Numbered from the stretch's first letter, positions 1-12,065 are shown. The stretch is DNA of 64,000 nucleotides from Schistosoma mansoni (GCF_000237925.1 NW_017386025.1:1550001-1614000); one strand, 5' to 3'. Notes: generated by a model from the sequence alone, not told the origin. Translations and numbers: made by a program.

Positions 1-107
1 ACTTCTGTGGCAGAGGCTTTATACGCGTGGCCATGTGGAGAGCATTTCGAGAGGGAGAGCGGACTCTCCTCACTCTCGGCCGTACCAGGGCATTTGGGGG
101 CGTCGAC
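1..107 (-). mobile_element. R4 repeat, 5' end fragment
   Basis: This is the 5' end of the R4 repeat in reverse orientation, cut by the window edge. It matches the same segment of the copies ending near 22360, 33835 and 59245: the 'gtaccagggcatttggggg' edge, the GC-rich 'gagagcggactctcc' stem and the 'atacgcgtggccat' block. No coding potential is visible. Confidence 0.75.
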
Positions 108-262
108 AGATATAAGTAGTATGTATCATTAATCGAAAGTGAAATGCCTGGTGCCAGAAGGTTAAGAAGATAAAATAAAAGAGAATGACAACACAGTATG
201 ATTAATGTTGAAACGAAGGAATAATGAAGTGTGAGACGATTGATTGAAATTTTACAAATAAA
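107..262 (-). repeat. R5 interspersed repeat, partial
   Basis: It starts with 'gacagatataagtag', the reverse complement of the R5 3' end, followed by the 'cgaaagtgaaatgcctgg' block also found near 11890, 10440 and 41560. It belongs to the R5 subfamily with the 'atctgtcga' ending and directly abuts the R4 fragment. Confidence 0.6.
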
Positions 263-655
263 GTATTTACCATATAGTTCTCACATTTTACTATGATGTT
301 CTTTAAATTTGTATTAAAATACATTCGATTATCCCTACGTGTGTTCTTCTTCGCTACAGTATCAGCCAACTGTTATATTGATCTTAATACTAAAATTGAA
401 TTAAGCGAATAGATTCATCTAATTTCATTATTATCATTTAATTTGATTTTAACAAATTTTTGTTTAAATTATTAATAGTTTGTTAAAATTCAATTATCTT
501 TTTCAAACTAATGGACACTTCAAAAAAAAATGAAAAAGAGAAAGAAAAAAGAAAAAACTAAATAGATACTGAATACAAATTTTAGTGTGGAAAAGTAAAA
601 TTGAGGAGCAATTACATTCAATTAATAAATCTCATACACAACAAAATTATACACT
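263..655. other. AT-rich intergenic DNA, no feature seen
   Basis: Very AT-rich, with poly-A and poly-T runs. No coding frame, tRNA or recognisable repeat family was seen. Confidence 0.5.
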
Positions 656-850
656 TCACTTAGTATTATTTGTTTGAATCTTCCCATTGATGTTTAGGAC
701 TGCAACTGATCAGTCTCTTATTGTCATATATGCATACTGTGCTTATTGCCTCAATATAGCCTTATTTCGCATGCATTGTAAGCAGGTACATCCAGTCGAC
801 GAGTCCCAAATAGGACGAAACGCACGTCCTTGATTCCACTGCTAGTCACT
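656..850. repeat. R1 (Sm-alpha-like) fragments, head-to-head
   Basis: About 656-783 is the R1 tail in minus orientation ('tgtttgaatcttcccattgatg', 'gcatactgtgcttattgcctc'). About 783-850 is the R1 hammerhead and downstream piece in plus orientation ('acgagtcccaaataggacgaaacg'). The hammerhead core reads TCGACGAG instead of CTGACGAG, so it is probably inactive. Confidence 0.75.
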
Positions 851-1728
851 ATTTATTATACACTGTTCATTATAATTCAATTTTCACTATTGAATATTAT
901 GATAATTTAAGGTTTCAATTGGTTACATTGTAGGATTTATAGTTTTATTTACTTTTAAGTCTAAACTTTTAAATAAAGAAATCACAAATCGTTTTTTTTT
1001 CTTAAACAAACGATTGAATATGTAGATCCTCTTTTTTTTTATTCAAAATGAGTTATGTCATAGATTTAGATTACAACATTTTGGAACTTGTATTGTCACT
1101 CAGAAAAGAAATCCATCATTAAGTTTTATTACTTACTAGATTTTATATTTTTCTTGTTATTGATATTCATGACTGTATAAGATCCAGCTTCTGTTAGTAT
1201 ATAAACTTTTTAAGTGAATTGGAAAATGAAACAGTCGTTCAGTGTTCAAAAGTTCTCATTTATTATCTAATTGGATTTTGTTTATAAAGTATCCTCAAAA
1301 GGAAAAAAACATTTCATAAACTTAACATTTTGATAATAGTAGTAATAATAATATGCTCAATATTGGTCAGTTTTGAAAAGAAAATAGTTCATAGAGTCTT
1401 AGTGATAAGCTATTACTGAAGAAATTCATCTATACTTAACTTGGAATAGATGTCATTGAAGACACTCAAGGATTTTTGTGCAATATTGTGAATTATTCTA
1501 AGTTAAAAGTATTGGTAACTGAATTCCAATTCAGTGTTTTAAAGATAAAATCATCAGTTCAACTTATAGTGAGGTTGTAGGTGTTATATCTTAGTGAAGA
1601 TGTAAGTACAGGTAACTTCAGGGAGCTATTAGTGGTGATTACAATCTCAAAAGAAAATACTTGTATCATAAGAACGTTTATAAAATGCTTTGATTCATTC
1701 GTTTAAATATATATACATTTGTAAGCAA
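851..1728. other. AT-rich intergenic DNA, no gene seen
   Basis: No sustained coding frame and no recognisable repeat. It holds only homopolymer runs and short TAA-type simple sequence. Confidence 0.5.
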
Positions 1729-1975
1729 AGATGGATAGTGGTTAGCAGTGGAATCCAGCACGCGCGTTTCGTCCTATTTGGGAGGCGTCAGCTGGATGTA
1801 CCCGCATCTCAGAGTTGATGTTCACTCTGGAATTCGAACCCAGTGCCTTTCTCTTCAAACGCCTTCGCGTTATTAACTCAGCTACTGAGTCCTGATCGCC
1901 AATCGCTTGTGCAATGTGGTGAAGTTTAAATTCACTTAGTATTGTTGGTTTGAATTTTTCCATTGATACCAAGTG
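1729..1975 (-). mobile_element. R1 SINE/satellite copy with tRNA-like promoter and hammerhead
   Basis: Read on the minus strand, this runs through the R1 leader, a tRNA-like region (A-box-like 'tagctgagttaataacgcg', B-box 'gggttcgaattcc'), then the hammerhead segment and the 'ccactgctaaccactatcc' tail. The core is CTGACGC rather than CTGACGA and the downstream arm reads GCTGGAT, so ribozyme activity is doubtful. The conceptual open frame across it is an artefact of a non-coding repeat. Confidence 0.85.
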
Positions 1976-2547
1976 AATTTATATATACATTTAATTTAGA
2001 GTTTCTTGTTCTCTAAGTCCTGCCACAAATTGTACTGAATGCTAAGTTAGTTCAATTCCATGAATAATATTTCTTATATTGTAATATATATAATTGCTCA
2101 TTAACTATCCTAATGAGTATAAAAACAAATTTGAGTAAAAAATTTCTCCGTTGCATATGATCAAATGATGATATACTTCAGTGTATCATATGAATGAATC
2201 GTACTTATGATCAAAGATAACTTAATCCTATAAGATAATTGTAGATATCTCATGAGAATTCATTTGTAGAAACATATTGCAAGTTTATTAAATTATTAGA
2301 TATATCTTGCTTTACCATCATTTGGTTAAAATTTGACTAAAAAGAAAAAGAAATTAAATCATTGACTGATATAATTGAATTCTTGTGCCTCTTACGTAAC
2401 ATAACAGTCATATTTTGAGAGAAGAAAACAATGTTCAATAACAACATAATGAATATAAGTGAATAGTAAATTTGAGTAATTCAACAAGTCAGATAATTAA
2501 ACATTTTACAGAATATGCAATAGTTACTTTTAAAGTTAAATCATACC
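1976..2547. other. AT-rich intergenic DNA, no feature seen
   Basis: No gene or recognisable repeat was seen between the R1 copy and the RTE remnant. Confidence 0.5.
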
Positions 2548-3490
2548 AGTACTTACTTACTTACTTACGCCTATTACTTCTAATGTAGCATAGGCCCCCG
2601 ACAAGCATTCTCCAACCCACTCTGTCCTGAGCCTTCCTTTCTAATTCTATCCAGTTTTTGTTCATTCTTCTCATGTCTGTCTTCATTTCTCGGCGTAATG
2701 TGTTCTTTGGTCTTCCTCCTCTCCTTTGACCATCAGGATTCCATGTGAGGGCTTGTCTTGTGACACAGTTGGGTGACTTCCTCAATGTATGTTCTGTCCA
2801 TTTCCAGCTCTTCTTCCTGATTTCTTCCTCCACTGGGATCTGGTTTGTTGTCTCCCACAGTAACTTGTTGCTGATAGTGTCTTGCCAACGAATCCGAAGT
2901 ATTTTGCATAGACAGCTGTTAATAAACACCTGTATCTTCTGGATAATGGCATTCGTAGTTCTCCACGTCTCCGCCCCATACAGTAGAACTGTATTGACCT
3001 TTGTATTGAAAATTCTGATCTTGCTGTTGGTTGACAATTGTTTTGAGTTCCAGATGTCCTTCAGTTGTAAATATGCTGCTCTTGTTTTGCTGATCCTCGC
3101 CCTCACATCTGCATCGGATCCACCGTGTTCATCAATGATGCTCTTCAGAAATGTAAAGGTTTTTACATCCTCCAGAGCTTCTCTGTCAAGTGTAATTCCA
3201 TTGGTGCATGTTGTATTATATCGGAGAGTTTTGCTTTTCCCTTTGTTTATATTGAGACCTACTGCTGCTGAGACTGCTGCTACACTGATTGTCTCCTCCT
3301 GCATTTGTTGTTGCGTGTGTGGTAGAAGAGCCAGATCATCTGCGAAGTCTAAGTCGTCCAGTTGCATCCTGCCTGTCCATTGAATCCCGTGCTTCCCTCC
3401 AGATGTTGACATCTTCATGATCCAGTCGATCACCAGGAGAAAGAGAAAAGTTGAGAGTAAGTATCCTTGCCTAATACCGGTCTTTACCTA
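2548..3490 (-). pseudogene. 5'-truncated RTE-clade retrotransposon, reverse transcriptase C-terminal part
   Basis: A non-LTR retrotransposon remnant. The minus strand keeps one long open frame of about 300 codons covering the C-terminal half of the reverse transcriptase. Motif B reads as [11 protein letters not shown], and the catalytic motif C as FADDLALL, both aspartates present. Further on come the thumb-like region with GAETWRTT and the basic C-terminus [14 protein letters not shown], typical of RTE elements such as SR2/SjR2. The 3' end finishes in a short (TAAG)n tail at about 2548-2570. The endonuclease and the N-terminal RT motifs are missing, with a stop codon just before motif B near 3490. 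That fits 5' truncation on insertion. The copy cannot mobilise itself. The open frame suggests it is relatively young. Confidence 0.9.
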
Positions 3491-4438
3491 ACCAGAAATC
3501 ATATCGGTAGTGTGTCAATAATCCACTGGTATACTTAGATAATATAACGCCTCGGATTTCAAGATCACTGAATTTCAAATAAGTAGTTTTAATTTAACAT
3601 GGGTGTACACTGGTAAATAAACTTGGACTAGAATGAAACAGCTATTCAGTTGTATCACAAACTTCAACAATTTCATAACTAGCATCAGTGTGTGAACAAA
3701 ATCAACTCTATTTATGAAAAAGGTGAATATAAACCTCAGAATGTTGATTTAAATCATTGGATTTAGTCTGTCAATATAATACGCTAGAATAAGTGTTGCA
3801 AAAGATCATCATGAACCGATGTACTGAAGTATTTTCAAATAACCATTTGATTCCTGGTAATTTTTATTCATCGGTTAAATTACAAGTTAGGATTTGTGAA
3901 GTTTAATTTAAATGAATTACACTTTTAATCATTGTCTCCCCTATGTTTAATCTCCAAAGTACGATTTATTAGGAAGAAATAAAGTCTAAGATTATGTATT
4001 AATTCAGCTTGACTTCCGTTCATGTCTGACTTTTGGATCAGTTCGATTCAAATTCAAAACAGTATAACATTAGTTTGTATTGATTGAGTCACAATGAAGT
4101 TTCGTTCATTTCACTTTGTTTAATTTCATAACTTTTGTGACTAAAAAAATCACTGAATTCAATAGATTAAAAACTTAATGAATTTCAGTGTACCTTAGTT
4201 CTTCTTGAGTGTGGGCAATACAACTTCCTTACATGTTTCATTGTCTTCCATTATTCATCGAATGATTGTTGTAGGATGTGTATTAATCCTCATGTCAATT
4301 TAGTCTGTGTTCATTTGAAATCATACATACTTTCTTCAGTTGTATACAATGTTCATATTTTCTTTTTCTTTTGTATAAATACAACGTGACACCAGAGATA
4401 AAATGGTTTTCTTAGTTCTACAATGTTCCACTTGGTTC
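3491..4438. other. AT-rich intergenic DNA, no feature seen
   Basis: No gene or recognised repeat. Low-complexity AT-rich sequence throughout. Confidence 0.5.
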
Positions 4439-4439
4439 A

Positions 4440-4625
4440 TTTAGCATATGTAGATGTATAACTGGTAATGAATTCCGTTGTACCTTTCTCTTCAATTCCC
4501 TAAAGCGTAATCCACTGAGCTAGTAAGATCGAATACTCTATTCAACTGGCGAAACAAGTCCTAAGCAAGACGATAACCACATCTTGGATTCTATTGCTAG
4601 CTCCAATCCATATCTTTTAAATAAC
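4440..4625 (-). repeat. Highly degenerate R1-like copy
   Basis: Scattered matches to R1 in the right order on the minus strand: remnants of the tRNA region ('tccactgagcta') and the 'attctattgctagctccaatccat' tail. The divergence makes it an old copy. The call rests on order rather than identity. Confidence 0.4.
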
Positions 4626-5080
4626 CCATTATGTATATCGTTACAATTGAAGCACATAATGCGCATTCTCCAACAAAGGTTGGTCAAAATCTTAATGTTA
4701 TGAACACCTAAATAGAATCCATGAAATAAATTAATTTTTACATTATTCTACTTTGTGATGGTTATCAATGGGAGAGATTGTTTGAAATGAGACTATCTAC
4801 TACTGATATCGATTAAATTTTTTTAGTGTTTTTTATTCCATTGGACCATAGCTTGTGCGTAGCGTGTGTGTGTGTGCGTATGTGATTGATAATTGGCAAT
4901 CGAATTGCATCTTTTGTGAAATCTTTATTTATTTTCCAAAATCAGTTATGGTAATTTTATGATGCCTCTGGTTATATTTCAGCAAATATTTATGTAATTC
5001 GATCATTTTATTTTCTTATATCTTGAATAAAAGAAATTTTGTTTTATTGAATTAGAAATCTGGAAATAAAGTAGAGGATC
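4626..5080. other. AT-rich intergenic DNA with a short GT tract
   Basis: No gene seen. A short GT/GC-alternating tract lies near 4860-4885. Confidence 0.45.
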
Positions 5081-5082
5081 GT

Positions 5083-5148
5083 AAGCAAAGATGGGTAGTG
5101 GCTAGCAGTGGAATCCAGGACGCGTGTTTCGTCCTATTGTTATTTATT
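5083..5148 (-). repeat. R1 3' fragment with partial hammerhead
   Basis: It holds the segment from 'gtaagcaaagatgg' to 'cgtttcgtcctatt' in reverse orientation. It breaks inside stem II of the hammerhead, so the conserved CUGANGA box is missing. Confidence 0.8.
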
Positions 5149-5574
5149 TTTGATCATATAACTGACTTGAGTAGTGTTTTTGAGATAACAGAGGATAGTC
5201 ATGGCTGAGATAAGGATTTTACAGATGTTTCATTCTCTTAGCTAGAACGATTCAATTGTGCAGATTTCATTTTTTTCTCTCTATACCATATAAGTACATT
5301 CGTCCAAGAGAAGTGATCTGGAATCTCCCTACAATGAACTAACGGCTGACTTGGAATTTGACTGGTTGTAGCCCATTATTGTGTGACTGTTGTTTACACT
5401 TTTAATCTTATTATCTTCTCTAACCTGATCTCTGACCTTAAAGTTATTTGTCTTTTTTCTGAGTGGCAGATTGGTTGGGTTAACCGAGTAGGCAGACAAT
5501 TAAGGATAGGGAGATTCAAATAGCTCAATTATCACCATAGGATTGTGAAGATTGTTGAATGTTATTGAGATTAC

Positions 5575-5725
5575 AAAACTACCTAAGTTAGGCAACCATT
5601 GAAAACCCGCAAGCACTGGAGGGCCGTTTTGTTCTAGATAGGCACTATACAGTAGTGCAAGCTCACGACCGATAATCGAATCTAAAACCTTCAGTATCTC
5701 ATGAGAATGCATAATCTGCAAACCA
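5575..5725 (-). repeat. Degenerate R2 copy
   Basis: On the minus strand the R2 hammerhead-side block ('ccattgaaaacccgcaagcactgg', 'ggccgttttgttct') and a worn tRNA-like block are in R2 order. Point changes remove the GAAA and CUGANGA boxes. Confidence 0.5.
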
Positions 5726-6428
5726 TTGAGCAGGAATCCGATAGTATATAATAATAAACGTTTCGCTCATAATTGCAGGGATACACACACATATAGTTTA
5801 CACCATAGATATATGTATTAATTCATTTTGAATTCCAATTGAGCTCAGTTCTTACTGAAGTATGTGTAGATCGATTTATGCAGGAAAACAATGAAATCTC
5901 CACATATAAACTACCAAGTTCAGAAAAAAACGAAGTAAATAAAATCATCCTGATGAGCTTCAAATCTTCGTCACCATTTGAAAATCAAATATACTTTTTT
6001 CACTAATAGACACTTAAAATAAAGATGACGTGAACAATGAAGAATATTCTTTACAACAAAATTCTCATCAGTTTTACAACAATATGATCAGTTTAATAGT
6101 CAAAATAAAATGATCAACTATGAGATAGAGCCCATTTTAAGTGATCAAGTTTATGATAAATATACATCATCAGACAATCGTAATTCTGTTGTAATAATAA
6201 GGTAACCAATGAGTTGTACATCCAGATTGTGTCTGTAGTAGGATTGAATTCTCTTCTTGAATTCTATTATTAGCTAGCTTCAAATTTAATCAAAAACGCT
6301 TGCGACTTCGTGATATTACCAAGCTAATCCACACAAGATGTACATTCGCCGAAAAAAGCTGATCATTCGTAGTTCACAACATAAACGAAGTGAAGGTTCA
6401 AACGCTTATAAATACAATAAAGTTTACG
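5726..6428. other. AT-rich intergenic DNA, no feature seen
   Basis: No gene or clear repeat was recognised. Confidence 0.45.
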
Positions 6429-6429
6429 T

Positions 6430-6620
6430 CTGTTACTCAAGCCAATGTATATCTGGACTCTTTAGCTGAAAGAGTAACGCATTGACCAACAGATGAGAAA
6501 GGCTCTAGTATCAAGTCTCACTGCGTATATCAAAATTGGGACGCAAGTACATTCAGTGACGAGACATACAAAGGATGTAATACGTGTCTTGGATTCCACT
6601 GCTAACTACTGTCTAACTTT
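6430..6620 (+). repeat. Degenerate R1 copy
   Basis: R1 order is retained on the plus strand: 'tagctgaaagagtaacgc' in place of the A-box, 'aagtacattcagtgacgag' in place of the stem I/core, and 'cttggattccactgctaact' downstream. The tRNA and ribozyme motifs are eroded. Confidence 0.55.
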
Positions 6621-6643
6621 GTCTAAGAATACCACAAGTTTAC

Positions 6644-6645
<2 letters not shown>

Positions 6646-6680
<35 letters not shown>
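6646..6680. repeat. (TA)n microsatellite
   Basis: An uninterrupted TA dinucleotide run immediately downstream of the degenerate R1 copy. Confidence 0.95.
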
Positions 6681-6681
<1 letters not shown>

Positions 6682-6939
6682 ATACTCAAAAAAATGAATA
6701 CAATGTAAATTAACATACCCGCCTAAGGACAAGGAATAGTAATTACTTAATTCAAAATCAAATATTTACTTACAATAACGAATAATTAATGCAAATTATA
6801 GAATACTAAAACGTGTGATTACCTAAACGAAAAAGATTTTACTAATATTTTGCTGTTATACATTTTTCTTCGAAGTTCTATGGGAATTGTCATTCGAAGA
6901 ATAGACAAGGAAAATCATTCAATGTTTGACAAAATGTAT

Positions 6940-7670
6940 TGGTTTAAAGGTATCAATGCCAAAGTTGAACTTGATAGTTTCAAATATCAGGTAAGAAGTT
7001 AACAATAAATACATTTTTTTCCTACCCTAATGAATGGAAAAATAATATTTCTGACGTTTCATAACCTAATGTAAACCACCTCTTCAGAGTGAACAAACAA
7101 CCGGATTAACTTAACACAAGTTTGTTTGTTCTGAAGAAGTAGCATAGATTAAGTCACTAAACATCAAGAATATATTTTTCCCACTCAATGGGATATGACA
7201 AATATATATGTTTATTATGAAATGAGTTAAACGTTTCATAAATATACATGAGTAAATGATACTAGTTATATGCATAATTAATAAAAGAAAATAATTTTAG
7301 AAGAAAAAAATATTTTTCATTATTTAAAAGTTAGAAACTAAGTGACCTTGAACGGTATGAAAAAAAACCTTGAATTGTTTGAACAGAAATACAAGCTGCG
7401 CATAAATAAATTAATATATTTGTAATATCCCAATGAGTAGAAAAATTAGATTTTCTGATGTTTCGTGACAGTGTAAGCAACTTCTTCAGAGAATAAATAA
7501 CTAAATTAACATTAGTCCAAGTTAAAATAGTACAACGGAACAACACGAATATTAGGTGCGATCAATCAAAAAAAAGGATATTACAAATATATTAATTACT
7601 CATTTATAACAATCTACCAAATGCTCAATTTATTTAAAATTATCAAATCAAAACTTGGTAATGATAGCTA
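6940..7670. repeat. R6 foldback element cluster (two copies)
   Basis: Two foldback elements share the arm 'tttgtaatatcccaatgag' and its reverse complement. The first hairpin spans about 7012-7212, its arms matching over most of ~85 bp around a centre near 7110. The second spans about 7414-7596 with a degenerate right arm. Outer flanks carry a further inverted pair ('ttgatagtttcaaat' near 6973 against a worn 'ttatttaaaattatcaaat' near 7630). There is no transposase frame, so it is at most a non-autonomous, MITE-like element. Other copies are at 36697-37042 and 39013-39226. Confidence 0.7.
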
Positions 7671-7854
7671 CAAGCTACGTATATTTTTATTAAAAAAACT
7701 TTTACAGCTTCACAGATATAAGATTGTATTGTATATGAAAAAGCTGATTTTTTGAGGAAACACCTTTAACCAGTCGATGTAGATATTCCAAAATAGGAAT
7801 CTATAAATTGGTTCAAATGTATTGAGGTATAAAGTTGAACCATGTATGAAGCAA

Positions 7855-7985
7855 ATGTTATTGGGTTCGAGTTCCAGAGTGAACATCAACTCTGAGATGC
7901 AGGTACATCCAGCTGACGAGTCCCAAGTAAGACGAAACGCGCGTCCCAGATTCCACAGCCAACCACTATCCATCTTTGCTTATAA
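7855..7985 (+). mobile_element. R1 copy (B-box to hammerhead tail)
   Basis: It contains the B-box 'gggttcgagttcc', the 'gtgaacatcaactctgagatg' linker and a hammerhead with CTGACGA and GAAA boxes, then the 'ccactatccatctttgctta' tail. The 5' half with the A-box is missing. Stem I is weakened because the downstream arm reads CCAGAT instead of CTGGAT. Confidence 0.85.
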
Positions 7986-8311
7986 TAAATTTATATTTGT
8001 CAGTTAAAATTGAAATAATGATGAAGTCTACAGATTTTGAATTCATTCACTGATAGGTCATCAGTATGCATTATTAAGAAGTTTCTATATTAGAGTTGAA
8101 ATAGCTGCTCAATGTTTGCCTATTCACTGTCAATTCATAATTTAAACTACAAAATTCAATAATCTCAACCAGTTTCTCACACTAATTATAAACCTAATTG
8201 TTTTATAACAAAGAAAAATCAACTTTGATCAAAAATATCATTGGTCATTGCTAATTCTAATGAACGAAACGTATAACCTATTTAAAAATCTATATCCATA
8301 ACTTCGAGTTA

Positions 8312-8597
8312 CTGTAATGAACAAGAAAACTGGTTGGGACAACCGAAGCACAAATTACAGAGTATCTTACCGAATTCTGATAGCCATATAGTAAACAGTT
8401 AATTTACAAAATAACAATCAATTGTCTCAATCTTTACTGTTCCTTCTGTAAATATCAGTCCATCTTCTCTGATTTCACTGTTCTTACATTTTCATACCGA
8501 TTGCGCTTCCTTATCGATCTTCTGCCAAAATACATTCTATGTCTGACCATCACCATATACTACTTATATGAATATAAGTAGACCACACTACACTACT
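8312..8597 (+). repeat. R5 interspersed repeat
   Basis: A ~290-bp unit running from 'acaagaaaactggttggg' through 'cagtccatcttctctgattt' to a terminal inverted repeat 'tacttat...ataagta' and 'accacactaca'. Near-identical blocks occur at 15395-15693 and 27305-27606, and reversed at 57838-58095. No open frame or Pol III promoter was recognised; the class is unknown. Confidence 0.8.
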
Positions 8598-8934
8598 CTT
8601 TTTTTACAGATTGATCATGCAAGTAATGATATTACTCAACTGCTCAGAATAAAATCAGTTAAAGTTGGGATAGAATAGTGTAGCTTAATGAATCTAAACA
8701 TTATACTACTTACCATTTATTAATGGAAACATTTTCATTAAACAAAAGTAATTTCTGTTTTTACATCATCATCATATATATTTTATAAATAATACAAATG
8801 TTATTAATATCTTTTATTATTATTATTATATTCAGATTGAAAATTACTTCCGATAAACAAAAAAAATATGGTTCGTCGTCATGACGAACGTAAACATTGG
8901 GATACAATACTACTACTACTACTACTACTACTAC

Positions 8935-8972
<38 letters not shown>

Positions 8973-9288
8973 GTGAATGATCATAAAGCATAGTTAATGC
9001 TTTTAGGCGATAAAAACGTATTACGAAAAAATATTCTTTCAACTGCATAGTTTAATTTTTATTGGTTTACAAATATTGAGAATTCGGAAACTTTTGAATT
9101 TGCTCAAACATTTTATGAGTCTAGAAATGATATGAAAAACTTTGATAAAAAGAATTACAATGTAAAATTTACTTCATTTTCGATTGTACATTTAAATAAA
9201 CTAAACAACATTTGAATGTCAGTATACAAAGTTTGTGAAAAATTTTGAACTATATGATTCACATCATAGACTAACTTCAACCAGATAA
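8598..9288. other. AT-rich intergenic DNA, no gene seen
   Basis: Apart from the compound microsatellite inside it, no gene or recognised repeat was seen. Confidence 0.45.
8908..8971. repeat. Compound (TAC)n/(TAA)n microsatellite
   Basis: About nine TAC units pass directly into about twelve TAA units. The switch suggests a single C-to-A change that then expanded. Confidence 0.95.
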
Positions 9289-9289
9289 T

Positions 9290-10275
9290 CATTTAATTAC
9301 TGTAGTGAACTTACACTGCAAAGTGATTCATAGAGGACAGCTGACAGATGTATTCTAAGTGAGGACCGGAGTCAGACAAGGCTGATTATCATCGCCCTTA
9401 CTCTTTCTTCTGGTGGTTGACTGGATTATGAAGACCACCATTTCTAAGTGGAAGCACGGAATACAATAGACAGCTTGGTTGTGACTAGACATTTTGGACT
9501 TCACAGATGAACTAGCCCTCCTATCCCATACACACCAACAAGTACAGGTGAAGAAAAAACAGTGTAGCAGAAGTCATTGCATCAGTAGGCCTCAACATAC
9601 ATAAGGGAAAAAGCTAGATCCTCAAATACAACACTGAGAACACCAACTCAATCACACCTGAGGGAGGAAATCTGGAAGAGGAGGAAACATTCACGTATCT
9701 GCGTAACATCATCAATGAACGTCGAGGATCTGATGCAGACGTGAAGGCGAGGATTGGCAAAACAAGGACAGCATTCCAACATTTGAAGAACTTATGCAAC
9801 TCAAAACATCTGTCTACCAACATCAAAGTGAGAATCTTCAATACGAACATCAAGACAGTTCTACCGTTCGGAGATGAAACTTGGAGAACTACCACAACCA
9901 TCATCAAAAATGTATAAATATTTGTAAACAATTGTGTATGAAAGATACTGATTGTCCGTTGACCAGATACCATCAGCAACAGCCTACTGTGGTACAGAAC
10001 CAACCAGCATCCAACAGATGTGAAAATTAGGAAAACACGCTCGAATTGGATAGGGTATAGATTACGGAAATCTTCAAACTGCATCATGAGACAAGCGCTA
10101 TCATGGTATCCTGAAGAGAAACGGAAACGAAGAGGAACAGAAAACACACTGAGTCGGGTATTGGAATCAGACATGAATAGGATGAATATCAACTAGAAAC
10201 CACTGAAAAGTACTGCACAGGACAGAGTTTGAGGAGAATGTTGGTGAGTGACCTATGCTCCTCTGTGAGAGGTAA
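9290..10275 (+). pseudogene. Degenerate RTE-clade retrotransposon remnant
   Basis: The same C-terminal RT segment as the 2.5-3.5 kb copy, here on the plus strand. Conceptual translation recovers motif B (VRTGVRQG followed by a stop) and a damaged motif C (DFTDELALL in place of DFADDLALL). The region aligned to the thumb and the basic C-terminus follows. Several in-frame stops and frameshifts break it. It is much more diverged than the copy at 2548-3490, so it marks an older insertion. Confidence 0.85.
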
Positions 10276-10399
10276 TTTTGTGAATGAGAACTCGGATGGG
10301 GAAACAAATTTAATGTTCAGTGCAAAGTAACAAAGTGCTTTCGCAAAATAAAAAAACCATACATTAAATACATCTATAAGCACATCTATAAGTTGTCCT

Positions 10400-10505
10400 T
10401 TGCATTCATTTTGTATTCTTCAACTTAACCCCTGCTGGCATGCATTTCACTTCCGACTGGTGCTACATACTACTTATGTCTGTCGATAAAAGTATCACAC
10501 TCTGT
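10400..10505 (+). repeat. R5 repeat, 3' part
   Basis: It keeps the block 'catttcacttccgactgg' and the ending 'tactacttatgtctgtcga' of the second R5 subfamily (compare 107-262, 11845-12065 and 41345-41640). Confidence 0.65.
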
Positions 10506-10679
10506 AATACTAGGATACAGTGGATGAGTTTTATTCTGGTATGAGACTTCTCTGTAATGGCCAGTCATGGAAATCGGACTAAAAAATTCAGATCTGGCTG
10601 GTAGAATTTGACTTTTAGATTATAGAGCAGGCATCCTATGTATGCGGAATATCGCTAATTACTTGAAGCTAGACAATTT

Positions 10680-10860
10680 AACCTTTAGATTATATCACAG
10701 TAGCCTAAAAACTAAATGGTTATCAAGGGGCTTGGTGATTTCGAGTTCTATCCCCAATTGAGATACGTGTGCACTCTTGAGGAACATCATACTCAAGCTA
10801 AATAGCCATCCAGCACTTCCTAGTTTGCTGCCATTGTCAAAGATTGATCTGTAATACAAA
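10680..10860 (+). repeat. Possible degenerate R2 copy
   Basis: Weak R2 order on the plus strand: a B-box-like 'tttcgagttctatcc', 'gtgtgcactcttgaggaac' in place of the hammerhead core, and 'ccagcacttcctagttt' downstream. Suggestive only. Confidence 0.35.
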
Positions 10861-11842
10861 CTGATTTCAAACAAATAATTTGTGGATATATGAACTCTGA
10901 GATTTAAACTCACTAGTTGACATGTTAAAATGCCCATCGTGAATCCTGAAGATATTGGGTGTAAAATAGTGGGATGATATATCTAGACCTAATAGAATAG
11001 AACTTAATACCATCTGGTTTAACCCTGATTTTGCGAAAACAAAATCCCCAAATGATTTTAGTTTACAAGGAAGTTCTTCACAAGATACATATTACTACTT
11101 AAATATCATTATGGCTTGTTATAACTGAAAAGTTGCATATTATTATAATTAAGACACTTCTGAACTTTAGAAATGATAGCTTAACTCCTTCAGTATTAGT
11201 GAAAAACGAACTCCTAATATATATATCTCTTGTTTTAAAGAATGTTTTATTTTGTTGAAAATGCAAAAACTAATTTGATTTGGTTAACTACAAACTGCAA
11301 CCATCATCACTGAAATTAATTACTAACAAGTAAATAATTTCCTACTAAGTACTGAAACTCTGATGAATTATTTCCAACGCAATACTTAGAAATGGCTGAT
11401 ATTTTCGGGTTTATATCATGAAATTATGGAAATTAGGAAAAAAGAATCGTTCAGAGTAACTAGTACATAATACACTCACACATGCAATTATCATCTATCA
11501 TGATGACTCTGGAGATTTGTTAAAATTTAATTAAGTAATCAGATTTTAACAGTTTATAAACCTCCACCACTTCTTCTGCTTCAGCCTCCACAATTACTAC
11601 TCCATAATTTATTTTATTATATTAGACAAAATATACAAGTATTCACATAGACATTAGAGATGAAGTAATTAGTGATGTACACTGAGTGTAGTAGAAATCA
11701 TATTGGTTAAGTCCTTAGTATTAGAGGAATACAAGCAAATTGCATCATTGGTAACGATAAAAGTTTGTATAAGAAGGGGTAAGAAAATGATGTGCCTTAA
11801 GGCGATGAGTTCTAATCGACTGATTAAAAATTATTTGCAAAA
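10861..11842. other. AT-rich intergenic DNA, no feature seen
   Basis: No gene or recognised repeat was seen. Confidence 0.45.
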
Positions 11843-11844
11843 AT

Positions 11845-12065
11845 ATTATGACTGTAGCGTATACTACTTATATTGACAGATATAAGTGGAATGTAACATC
11901 GATCGGAAGTGGAATGCCTGCCATCAAAAGATTGAGAAGATTTAATTGAAGAGGACAGAAGGAGAAATAGAGAGCGATTTCAATAAAAACAGAATTGAAA
12001 GAATTATGAGGCATGTAAAGGACAACTGAAGGAAGGTGTGTAAATAGTGTATTTAATCTATGATT
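11845..12065 (-). repeat. R5 repeat, reverse orientation
   Basis: It starts with the R5 terminal palindrome ('tactacttatattgacagatataagt') and continues with 'ggaagtggaatgcctgcc', the reverse complement of the R5 3' block. The remainder is degenerate. Confidence 0.65.

Noticed and set aside
2745-3383. 212-codon plus-strand open frame
   Set aside because: Antisense of the RTE reverse transcriptase frame at 2548-3490; hydrophobic by-product without domain.
8761-9048. 95-codon minus-strand frame with Leu and Val runs
   Set aside because: Simple translation of the TAC/TAA microsatellite.
9614-10192. 192-codon minus-strand open frame
   Set aside because: Antisense of the degenerate RTE remnant on the plus strand.
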